Source of the DNA: a virus
IMG/VR virus record: IMGVR_UViG_3300031963_000107
Location: 1-64,000 of that record
Direction: 5' to 3' (one strand)
Length of the DNA stretch: 64,000 bases
Shown here piece after piece: positions 43,245 to 50,736 of the stretch. Positions within the stretch are counted from its first letter, which is position 1. Each line of letters starts with the position of its first letter. A program made the position numbers and the translations under genes. The notes under the pieces were generated by a model, which did no database searches, was not told the DNA's origin, and worked only from the letters and a program-made list of their open reading frames with translations.

Positions 43245-44147
43245 ATGCAAGTAGTTGGAAAATTCAACGCAATTTCAGAGGAATTGAAAAATCAAATTCC
43301 TGCGTTAGAGGTTGGTCAAACAATCACATTTGAAATGCTTACCGGTCAAAAAAACAATGACCCTGATGAAAAAGAAAGACAAAAAAATCCTATGCTTTAT
43401 CCTAAAGCAAATATTCCTTTAAGGGATAGAATTAAAGACCCTTATATAAAAGAAGGAAGCTCTTGGGTAGATATAGTAGTTGCTGACTCATGGGATAGAG
43501 ATGGTAATCCTAGAGAAAGATTTTTTATGCCGGGGATTAGTGATGGCTCTGGAGATTTTAAATTCGGAGGTAAGTTTTCATTAACCGGCGGTAATCAAAA
43601 AGATGAAGAGCTGTATGAGTTTTTAATGATTTCAAATTGGAATCAAGATAGTATTATAGGAGAAGGAGGAAGAGATAAAAGCAAAGCTCCTATGTGCAAA
43701 GTTATTAATCAAAAAGTTACAAGTCAGAAAGTTATGACTGGCTTTAATACATTAAAAGAGGCAATTAATATTGTTACCAAATTAAAACCTTCCGAAGCTC
43801 GTCAAATTGGTGCATCATTAAATTGGAATGAGTTTACTGATGATGAAGTTATTTTAGCTCAAGTAGCTGATTTAGCTCGTACTAAACCTGAAGAGTTTTT
43901 AAGAGTTTATAATGACCCTAATAAACCAATTAAAGCATCTGTTAGAAAAGCATTAGATTCTGATGTTCTTAAATTTGATATTGCAACAGGAAAAGTTACT
44001 CTTGGTTCTCAAGAAATAACAACTATATCAAAAGAAGATAGAGGAAATGTTACAGAAGCTTTAACTCAATTTATTAATTCTGCAAAGAATGGTAAACAAG
44101 TTTTAGATAATATTAATAAACAATTAACTGAACCAGAAACGGTATAA
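43245..44147 (+). CDS. Capsid-associated protein
   Basis: A protein of 300 residues. The N-terminal half is beta-rich with low-complexity turns (DSWDRDGNPRERFFMPGISDGSGDFKFGGKF). The C-terminal half is helical. It lies alone between two terminators immediately after the capsid gene, the common position of decoration or minor capsid proteins. No family is recognised. Confidence 0.5.
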   Translation: MQVVGKFNAISEELKNQIPALEVGQTITFEMLTGQKNNDPDEKERQKNPMLYPKANIPLRDRIKDPYIKEGSSWVDIVVADSWDRDGNPRERFFMPGISDGSGDFKFGGKFSLTGGNQKDEELYEFLMISNWNQDSIIGEGGRDKSKAPMCKVINQKVTSQKVMTGFNTLKEAINIVTKLKPSEARQIGASLNWNEFTDDEVILAQVADLARTKPEEFLRVYNDPNKPIKASVRKALDSDVLKFDIATGKVTLGSQEITTISKEDRGNVTEALTQFINSAKNGKQVLDNINKQLTEPETV

Positions 44148-44167
44148 TTAATTTAATTATTTATAAG

Positions 44168-44205
44168 AAAGCTCTTACTTAAAAAAAGTAGGAGCTTTTT
44201 ATTTA
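44168..44205 (+). terminator. Rho-independent terminator
   Basis: AAAGCTCTTACTT pairs with AAGTAGGAGCTTT with one mismatch, around an A-run loop, and ends in TTTTTATTTAT. It closes the capsid-associated gene. Confidence 0.85.
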
Positions 44206-44247
44206 TAATACTATTATTTTTTGGTATTTTTGGTAAAAGTTTATATT

Positions 44248-44784
44248 ATGCCTTTAGTACCAAATTTTACAGTAGCGCAATATGTATCAAATCCAAGTTT
44301 AATTGTATTTACGGATACTAGCACTGGAACAGACGCTTCAGTAACTGTGCGATATGTATATATGCAAAAGTCGGATGGAACATATCTTGTTCAAGAAGGA
44401 ACAACAACAAATTATGAGATATGGTCTTTAGCGAGTGGCAATACAATTAGTTTTGATGTCCTTGATAAAGATTATGCATTAAATATTACAGTAGAATGGA
44501 GAAGCGCAACTTCTACATTAGGTGATAGTGTAGTGTTGTATAACAAAAGTGCATCGTATTGTTTTTCAACATATGCAAAAATATATAACACAAAATTATC
44601 AAAAGCGCAAGTATCAAGTCCTAGTTTATTAGATGGCGCTAATTGGTTAGCTACTAAAAAAGCATTAAATACTTATATAGACGCTGCTGACGATGCAGTG
44701 TCATTTGGCGCAGGTATTACAATTGCGCAATTATCTTTAAATAAAGCGAAGTTCATTATTGACAATCCTAAATTAGTATTCTAA
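44248..44784 (+). CDS. Virion structural protein (head-tail or fibre base)
   Basis: Start at the ATG at 44248 (178 residues); the frame also opens at a TTG at 44221 but that overlaps a TATTTTTG element (44225-44232) that looks like a promoter -7 region. The N-terminal 100 residues are a beta-sandwich-like domain (PNFTVAQYVSNPSLIVFTDTS). The C-terminal part is helical. It couples by TAATG to the next gene and precedes the fibres. Function inferred from context only. Confidence 0.45.
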   Translation: MPLVPNFTVAQYVSNPSLIVFTDTSTGTDASVTVRYVYMQKSDGTYLVQEGTTTNYEIWSLASGNTISFDVLDKDYALNITVEWRSATSTLGDSVVLYNKSASYCFSTYAKIYNTKLSKAQVSSPSLLDGANWLATKKALNTYIDAADDAVSFGAGITIAQLSLNKAKFIIDNPKLVF

Positions 44785-45302
44785 TGTTAAATACAGTAGA
44801 TGTTATAGAGATAGCAAAGGTTACAGTATCTGTTGTTATAAAAGCTATTGAATTAAATCAAGAGAATGATATTGAATTACCTAATAAAATTTCTATAGAG
44901 GCTCGTGCATTAGAGTGGGTTAATTCTACAAATTATACAGGAATAAATCTAGCGGGATTTACTGAATATGTTTATGGTATGTGTGGCGGATACGCATTTG
45001 AGGCAGAAGCTTTAATGGGGCTTGCAGGATACGTAGTTGACCCTTCTAGTGGTGGTGGCGCAAGAGTTCCTGAACAATTTAGTGCATTTGCAAGTACCGG
45101 AAGTGTATCTATTGTATTTGCTCAAGCTATTGGAAAAACATTGCTTTATGCAAGTAGAGGTGGTATAGATGTAGGAGAAATAATTTTATCAGGAGTGCCT
45201 GTATTGAATCAGGTTAGGTGGGATATTGCAACAGGAACTTTAACAGTTGCTGCGACAGTTCCTTTTGTAACGGGAGAATATGTAAAAATAATAGTATATT
45301 AA
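44784..45302 (+). CDS. Virion structural protein upstream of fibre gene
   Basis: A protein of 172 residues. The N-terminal half is helical (VIEIAKVTVSVVIKAIELN) and the C-terminal half is beta-rich with glycines (IVFAQAIGKTLLYASRGGIDVG, then VRWDIATGTLTVAATVPFV). This might be a small tail adaptor onto which the fibre docks. It is coupled to its upstream neighbour and lies 10 bases ahead of the first collagen-like fibre. Confidence 0.45.
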   Translation: MLNTVDVIEIAKVTVSVVIKAIELNQENDIELPNKISIEARALEWVNSTNYTGINLAGFTEYVYGMCGGYAFEAEALMGLAGYVVDPSSGGGARVPEQFSAFASTGSVSIVFAQAIGKTLLYASRGGIDVGEIILSGVPVLNQVRWDIATGTLTVAATVPFVTGEYVKIIVY

Positions 45303-45312
45303 ATTTAGCTTA

Positions 45313-48300
45313 ATGGCAATACAATCAATAATTACAGGTGATTTTAAAATAAGGGACTTAAACGGAGTTCTTATTGCCAATGATGGTATAGTAACTTCTG
45401 TTGGGAATATAACTTCTGGAACAGCTGGTACTAGTGGTACGTCAGGTTCAGCCGGCACTTCAGGTACAGCAGGCACTAGTGGTTTCGCAGGAACAAGTGC
45501 AAGAATTGTTTTTAATTATGTGGCGACAGCGGGACAAACTACTTTTAATGTGCCTAGTGGTTATGAGAATGGGATGATAGATGTTTTTGTGAATGGGGTA
45601 AAATTATTTCCAAGCGATTATACAGCGACAGATGGCTTCAATGTAATACTTAATAATCCTCTTCAAGTAGGTGATAATGTAGAGATAGATAATTTTGTAT
45701 CTAGCTATGTGGCATCTTCAGGTACTTCTGGCTCAAGTGGTACAGTTGGTACTTCAGGAACAACAGGAACTTCTGGTATTGGTGGTGATAAATATTACAC
45801 CGTATCAGTTTCAATATTTACTTTAGGAACGGGTGGTTACTTAATGGTTTCACCCGGTTTATCATACTCTCCTGCACAATCAATTATAGTAGTACATGAT
45901 AATACTCACTTCCAAGAATGTGAGGTTGTGTCTTATAATGTGGTTACAGGGGAAATAGTTTTTGGCGACCCTAATAGGGTTGTTGGAAGCGGTACTTTTT
46001 CTAGTTGGGTAGTAAACCTAGATGGTGCTTCGGGTGGTGATGGTTCTTCAGGAACATCGGGTTCAAGTGGTTCATCTGCTACTTCAGGTTCATCAGGAAC
46101 ATCGGCTACTTCAGGAACTTCTGCTACTTCAGGAACTTCAGGTTCAAGTGGTAGTAGTGGCTCAAGTGGAAGCAGTGGAACTTCAGGTTCATCAGGAACT
46201 TCTGCAACTAGCGGTAGTTCGGGAACATCAGCAACTAGCGGTTCTTCAGGGACTTCAGGTGTTGATGGTACTTCAGGTATTAATGGTACTAGTGGTTCTT
46301 CAGGAACGAGTGGTAGTAGTGGTACTAGCGGAACAACAGGGACTTCAGGTACGACAGGTACTAGCGGAACAGCAGGTACAACAGGTACTTCAGGTCTTTC
46401 AGGAGATAGATATAGAACAACATCCACTACAACTTTTACTTTAGGTAATGCAGGGAATTTAACAGTAGGAACACTATTGGGATATAGCCCTGCTCAATCA
46501 ATTATAGTGGTTTATGACCCATCAAACTTTCAAGAGTGCGAGGTGGTGTCTTATGATGCTAATACGGGCGTTTTAGTATTCCTTGCTCCTACTAGAACAG
46601 TAGGTAGTGGAACTTATAGCGCTTGGACAGTTAACTTGGATGGGGCGAGTGGTGGTGATGGCTCAAGTGGTACGAGCGGTAGTTCGGGTACTTCAGGTAC
46701 AACAGGAACATCGGGAACTACTGGGACAAGCGGTACAACAGGAACATCGGGAACTACTGGGACAAGCGGTACAAGTGGAACAACAGGTACTAGCGGGGTG
46801 AGTGGTATATCTGCAGGTCAGGTTTATTATTTTAACCAAAGCCAATCTTCAGATGTTTCTCCTTATAAAGTGCTATCACCTTATCCATCAGGAGCGGTTG
46901 AGCAAATAGTGCCTAAAACATTGACCAATAATCAACAAAATGTATTGGTTTCAAGTTTTTTAACGCCAGAACTAGACTTTGCAGTTATCCCTGCAGGTAC
47001 ACAAAGATTCCATTTTCATTTCTTGAAACAAGCAAGTAATGATAACATTCAAACTTATGCTACCATACAATTAGCTGATTCTACAGGTACACCTATCGGG
47101 TCAATATTAAGTACTGGTAATTCTGAAATTGGATGGGTTGATGCGGTTACTCCGGTAGAGGTAACAGCGGATTTAACATTGCCAACGATAGGTATTGACC
47201 CTACTAATAGGATGATAGCCAAAATATATGTAAGTAATAACGATAGTACTACTCATATTGTAAATTGGTACACAGAAGGAACATCTTATTATTCTTTTGT
47301 ATTGACTTCAGTAGGTCAAATAGCGGGTACTTCAGGCTCTTCTGGAACGAGTGGTACAACGGGTACATCGGGTTCATCGGGAACAACAGGTACAAGTGGA
47401 ACGACAGGAACAAGTGGTACAACGGGAACTTCAGGGACTACAGGAACATCAGGTTCTAGTGGCTCTAGTGGCTCTAGTGGTAGCTCTGGCTCAAGTGGTT
47501 CAAGCGGAACAAGTGGTCTTTCAGGTACTTCAGGAGCGCAAGGAACAAGTGGAACAACTCCCGTAGGTGTAATTACAGGTTCAGGAACAACAAACTACCT
47601 ACCTAAATTTACAGGTGCAAGTACAATAGGGAATAGTTTAGTATATGATAATGGTACTAATGTTGGAATAGGAACTGTTAGTCCTACTGCATTATTGCAT
47701 TTAAGCGGAGCAAATACTGCATATAGAGGTCAATTAACAATTCAATCAACTGATTATGCTCAAATAACATTTTATAAAGGAGCAACAACCAATACTGATT
47801 TAAACGCATCTATATTTTCAAACATTACTACTTCCGAATTTGTAATTAGAAATAATGCAAATGCAGCAATGATATTTGATACTAATGCTACCGAAAGAAT
47901 GCGTATTACAAGCACAGGCAATTTAGGATTAGGAGTTACACCGAGTGCGTCGTGGATTGGAGATGTAAAAGCTATTCAAATTGGTAATGCTGGCTCGCAA
48001 ATATCTGCAAGCAATGAAGCATATAGTGGAGGAAATAATTTATGGTTAAGCAATAACTCATATCAAAACAGTTCAGTTCAAGATATTTATATGAGAAGTG
48101 CAAGTGCTGGAATGTATTGGATTAATGGAAATATCCACAAATGGTTCAATGCCCCTTCAGGAACGGCAGGTGCAGCTATTACTTTCACCCAAGCAATGAC
48201 CTTAACGGCAGCAGGTAGATTACTTTTAGGCACTACTACTGAATCAACATACTTGCTAGATGTAAACGGAACGGGTAGGTTTAGTGATAATGTTTTAATA

Positions 48301-49737
48301 AACAATTCAGCATCTTTAAGTAAATTATCAATAAAAGGTTCAGGAAGTACAACAGGTTTAGACCTTTATGTTTTTGGTGCAAACGCAACTTTATCAAATC
48401 AAGATAATGGTAGTTTAGCTTTTGAAACAAATGGTACAACAAGACTTACCATAGCATCCACAGGAGCAGCTACATTCTCTAGTAGTGTAGGTATAGGAGC
48501 AAGTCCTGCTTCATTGTTGTATGCTTATTCATCAACAAGTACTGCTGAATTTAGATTAGAAAGAGGTGGAGTTGGTGATGTTGGAGCAAGATGGAAACGT
48601 AATGGTTCTGATTTAGGATATATTAGTAATGCAGATTGGATTATAGCAGGAACAAGTTCAACTGATTTTGGCGTAACGGCAGTAAATAATTTAATATTTG
48701 GAACTTCCGCTACCGAAAGAATGCGTATTACAAGTGGGGGTAATGTTGGTATAGGTGATGGAACAATTACTCCAACATCAATGTTGCATATATACAAATC
48801 AAGTGCTGTGGCGGATATAGCATTACAATCCGCAGGTGCTTCAGGTAAAAAATATATATTTCAAAGTAATACTGATGGCTCATTAGCATTTTACGATAGT
48901 AATGCTTCAGCAGAAAGAATGCGTATTACAAGTGGAGGTAATGTATTAATTGGAACTACTGATGATGGTGGAAGGCTTGTATCTTATTCTACAACCGCTG
49001 CAACACAAATTAAAGCAGCAGGAACTGCACCTGCAATTACTTTTAGCAACACAGTTCTATCACCAACAATAGGAGGTGTATTAGGAGTATGTACGGCAGC
49101 AAGTCAATTCTTTACAGGTACTGCTTCAAGTGATATGGTTCTTGCAAATCAGTTTACCGCAGGAGCATTAATATTTGGCACTTCTAATACTGAAGCAATG
49201 CGTATTACACCTGCAAGAAATGTTGGTATTGGTGATTCAACTAATGCATCATTTAAACTATCGGTAACAGGAACAGGAGGTGGTGTTATTGCTAACTCAA
49301 GTGGTGCGGGTGATGCAAATTTCTTATCAAATAGTAATTCTATTGGCAAACACTTTTTGGGATTAAGTGGTGCAAGTACTGTATTTTATGTAGCAAATAG
49401 TGGACAAATTTATTCTACTTCTACTTCTATTATTAGCATTTCGGATATTGCATATAAAGAAAATATAAAATCCCTTGAAACAGGATTGAAAGAAATAATG
49501 TCTTTAAAGCCTAGTAGATTTGATTGGAAAGAAGGTAGAGGTAATGGCAAAAAAAATGTTGCAGGATTTATTGCACAAGATTTAGAATTAATTTTACCTG
49601 ATTTAATTGATGAATATGAAAAAGAAATCGGTTCTAATGAGTCTTTAAAAGGAATTAGAATGACTGATTTAATACCAACAATGGTTAAAGCAATTCAAGA
49701 ATTAAAATTAGAAATAGAAACTTTAAAAAATAAATAA
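45313..49737 (+). CDS. Collagen-like tail fibre with S74 intramolecular chaperone
   Basis: A protein of 1474 residues. An N-terminal domain (1-35) is followed by blocks of Gly-X-Y repeats of GTSGSS type that contain no proline. Between blocks are two copies of an 84-residue knob domain (residues 158-241 and 364-447) and another beta domain (about 505-670). From about 790 to 1370 the protein has recurring ERMRITS-GGNVGIG segments typical of phage fibre shafts. The last 100 residues (from DIAYKENIKSLETGLKEI) are the S74 endosialidase-type chaperone, which trimerises the fibre and cleaves itself off. The Ser/Thr density makes the shaft a candidate glycosylation acceptor. Confidence 0.85.
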   Translation: MAIQSIITGDFKIRDLNGVLIANDGIVTSVGNITSGTAGTSGTSGSAGTSGTAGTSGFAGTSARIVFNYVATAGQTTFNVPSGYENGMIDVFVNGVKLFPSDYTATDGFNVILNNPLQVGDNVEIDNFVSSYVASSGTSGSSGTVGTSGTTGTSGIGGDKYYTVSVSIFTLGTGGYLMVSPGLSYSPAQSIIVVHDNTHFQECEVVSYNVVTGEIVFGDPNRVVGSGTFSSWVVNLDGASGGDGSSGTSGSSGSSATSGSSGTSATSGTSATSGTSGSSGSSGSSGSSGTSGSSGTSATSGSSGTSATSGSSGTSGVDGTSGINGTSGSSGTSGSSGTSGTTGTSGTTGTSGTAGTTGTSGLSGDRYRTTSTTTFTLGNAGNLTVGTLLGYSPAQSIIVVYDPSNFQECEVVSYDANTGVLVFLAPTRTVGSGTYSAWTVNLDGASGGDGSSGTSGSSGTSGTTGTSGTTGTSGTTGTSGTTGTSGTSGTTGTSGVSGISAGQVYYFNQSQSSDVSPYKVLSPYPSGAVEQIVPKTLTNNQQNVLVSSFLTPELDFAVIPAGTQRFHFHFLKQASNDNIQTYATIQLADSTGTPIGSILSTGNSEIGWVDAVTPVEVTADLTLPTIGIDPTNRMIAKIYVSNNDSTTHIVNWYTEGTSYYSFVLTSVGQIAGTSGSSGTSGTTGTSGSSGTTGTSGTTGTSGTTGTSGTTGTSGSSGSSGSSGSSGSSGSSGTSGLSGTSGAQGTSGTTPVGVITGSGTTNYLPKFTGASTIGNSLVYDNGTNVGIGTVSPTALLHLSGANTAYRGQLTIQSTDYAQITFYKGATTNTDLNASIFSNITTSEFVIRNNANAAMIFDTNATERMRITSTGNLGLGVTPSASWIGDVKAIQIGNAGSQISASNEAYSGGNNLWLSNNSYQNSSVQDIYMRSASAGMYWINGNIHKWFNAPSGTAGAAITFTQAMTLTAAGRLLLGTTTESTYLLDVNGTGRFSDNVLINNSASLSKLSIKGSGSTTGLDLYVFGANATLSNQDNGSLAFETNGTTRLTIASTGAATFSSSVGIGASPASLLYAYSSTSTAEFRLERGGVGDVGARWKRNGSDLGYISNADWIIAGTSSTDFGVTAVNNLIFGTSATERMRITSGGNVGIGDGTITPTSMLHIYKSSAVADIALQSAGASGKKYIFQSNTDGSLAFYDSNASAERMRITSGGNVLIGTTDDGGRLVSYSTTAATQIKAAGTAPAITFSNTVLSPTIGGVLGVCTAASQFFTGTASSDMVLANQFTAGALIFGTSNTEAMRITPARNVGIGDSTNASFKLSVTGTGGGVIANSSGAGDANFLSNSNSIGKHFLGLSGASTVFYVANSGQIYSTSTSIISISDIAYKENIKSLETGLKEIMSLKPSRFDWKEGRGNGKKNVAGFIAQDLELILPDLIDEYEKEIGSNESLKGIRMTDLIPTMVKAIQELKLEIETLKNK
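46036..46401 (+). repeat. Gly-X-Y (GTSGSS) coding repeat block, fibre 1
   Basis: Nine-base units coding for Gly-Ser/Thr-Ser, using varied synonymous codons, form the longest block of fibre 1. Shorter blocks lie at about 45415-45500, 45715-45783, 46655-46810 and 47326-47562. The repeats create long spurious open frames on other strands. Confidence 0.85.
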
Positions 49738-49738
49738 A

Positions 49739-50035
49739 ATGAAAGAAATTCAACCAATTCAAATGTGGCTTAATGGTCAATTCGTAGAAGGAATCTACTT
49801 AAACGCTTATGCAGTAAATGTAACTTTAGGAACAAGTGCAGTATTTTGTTATAACATCCTAGATGCTGCTCAACAAAGAGTTGCTGAAGGTAACCTAACT
49901 ATGACAGGCGAAGCGTACACTCAATGGACAATAGATAGCTATGCTTGGGATTGGATTGCTGCTCAACTTAACCTTACAATCATAGGGGATTATGTTCCAC
50001 CTGTGCCTGAAGTAGTTGCTGAAGTAACCGAATAG
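49739..50035 (+). CDS. Small fibre-associated protein
   Basis: A protein of 98 residues. It has IQMWLNGQFVEGIYLNAYAVNVTLG and AYTQWTIDSYAWDWIAAQLN, with a Pro/Val-rich tail. I recognise this as a small protein commonly found after tail-fibre genes in Bacteroidota phages. A role as a fibre assembly factor or tip component is possible but unproven. It starts one base after the fibre stop. Confidence 0.55.
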   Translation: MKEIQPIQMWLNGQFVEGIYLNAYAVNVTLGTSAVFCYNILDAAQQRVAEGNLTMTGEAYTQWTIDSYAWDWIAAQLNLTIIGDYVPPVPEVVAEVTE

Positions 50036-50046
50036 TACTAATTTTG
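50015..50046 (+). promoter_or_regulatory. Candidate promoter with shared leader
   Basis: GTTG (50015-50018), 20-base spacer, TAATTTTG (50039-50046), followed directly by GCAAAACCAATA. The same TAnnTTTG-GCAAAACCAATA module occurs on the minus strand at 58329-58310. It would drive the small genes from 50063. Confidence 0.5.
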
Positions 50047-50062
50047 GCAAAACCAATAACAT

Positions 50063-50149
50063 ATGTCAGCAATACCTTTAATAATAATTTTTATAATAGC
50101 AATATTAATAGGCTTAAAAACTGATAATGAAACAAGAAAAAAATGGTAA
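50063..50149 (+). CDS. Tiny single-span membrane peptide
   Basis: A short ORF of 28 residues from an ATG that follows a promoter-like element. Residues 4-19 (IPLIIIFIIAILIGLK) form one hydrophobic span, and the end is charged. Too short for family assignment. Support comes from the promoter and the next genes sharing leader sequences; could be chance. Confidence 0.35.
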   Translation: MSAIPLIIIFIIAILIGLKTDNETRKKW

Positions 50150-50177
50150 TAAAGAAAACCTATAACAAACCAATATT

Positions 50178-50366
50178 ATGACACCAAAAGAAAAAGCAGA
50201 AGAACTAATTGACAAATTTGAACACGAAACATATTCTTTGATTCAAGGTCAACTATCTAAACAATGTGCATTAATAGCGGCAGATGAGGTTATGCAAAAA
50301 ACACTTTGGGATAAAGGAGAACAAAGATTTTGGCAAGAAGTAAAACAAGAGATAGAAAACCTATAA
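50178..50366 (+). CDS. Small conserved Bacteroidota phage protein
   Basis: A protein of 62 residues starting MTPKEKAEELIDKFE, with KQCALIAADEV and ending WQEVKQEIENL. This is a very common small protein type in Bacteroidota phages, function unknown. The start is preceded by AAACCAATATT, which recurs at the minus-strand start at 58307. Confidence 0.7.
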   Translation: MTPKEKAEELIDKFEHETYSLIQGQLSKQCALIAADEVMQKTLWDKGEQRFWQEVKQEIENL

Positions 50367-50374
50367 CAATTAAT

Positions 50375-50530
50375 ATGAAGCCATTTGAAACAACAGATGA
50401 AACCGCAGCAAAGCATTTAACTATTGCTTTATTAATTATTGCTTTTATGTTTTCAGCATTATTAACTTTTATTATTTTGCATTTAGAACAAGACCATAAA
50501 ATTACAATAACTCAAACCTATAACAATTAA
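50375..50530 (+). CDS. Small single-span membrane protein
   Basis: I start at the ATG at 50375 (51 residues); the open frame reaches back to a TTG at 50330 inside the previous gene. Residues 15-37 (LTIALLIIAFMFSALLTFIIL) are one membrane span with an acidic N-terminus. Possibly a superinfection or lysis accessory; no specific evidence. Confidence 0.5.
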   Translation: MKPFETTDETAAKHLTIALLIIAFMFSALLTFIILHLEQDHKITITQTYNN

Positions 50531-50552
50531 CTATCTTTGTAAAAAAACAACT

Positions 50553-50726
50553 ATGAACAACGAACCAAAACAATTACCAGTACCATCATTAACAGCTGAA
50601 CAAGTTCAAGTATTGGTAAATTTTGCACTTGAAATGCCTACTAAATATGGTAGTGAAATTTTAAAAGTAATTGAAAAAGCAGCTTTTGATATAGAAAAGG
50701 CAGCTCAAGCTCCTAAAGTAGAATAA
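50553..50726 (+). CDS. Small conserved helical protein
   Basis: A short ORF of 57 residues. It begins with a Pro-rich start (KQLPVPSLTAEQVQVLV) and continues as one amphipathic helix ending in KAAQAPKVE. A TATCTTTG promoter-like element lies at 50532-50539, 13 bases before the ATG. The type is frequent next to phage fibres, function unknown. Confidence 0.5.
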   Translation: MNNEPKQLPVPSLTAEQVQVLVNFALEMPTKYGSEILKVIEKAAFDIEKAAQAPKVE

Positions 50727-50736
50727 AAAGAATAAA

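Noticed and set aside
46022-46444. Plus-strand alternative-frame ORFs rich in Val/Gln/Leu inside the fibres
   Set aside because: Frame-shifted readings of the GTSGSS repeats, also at 46607-46801, 47351-47566, 50978-51307 and 52142-52426. There is no start context and no recognisable protein.
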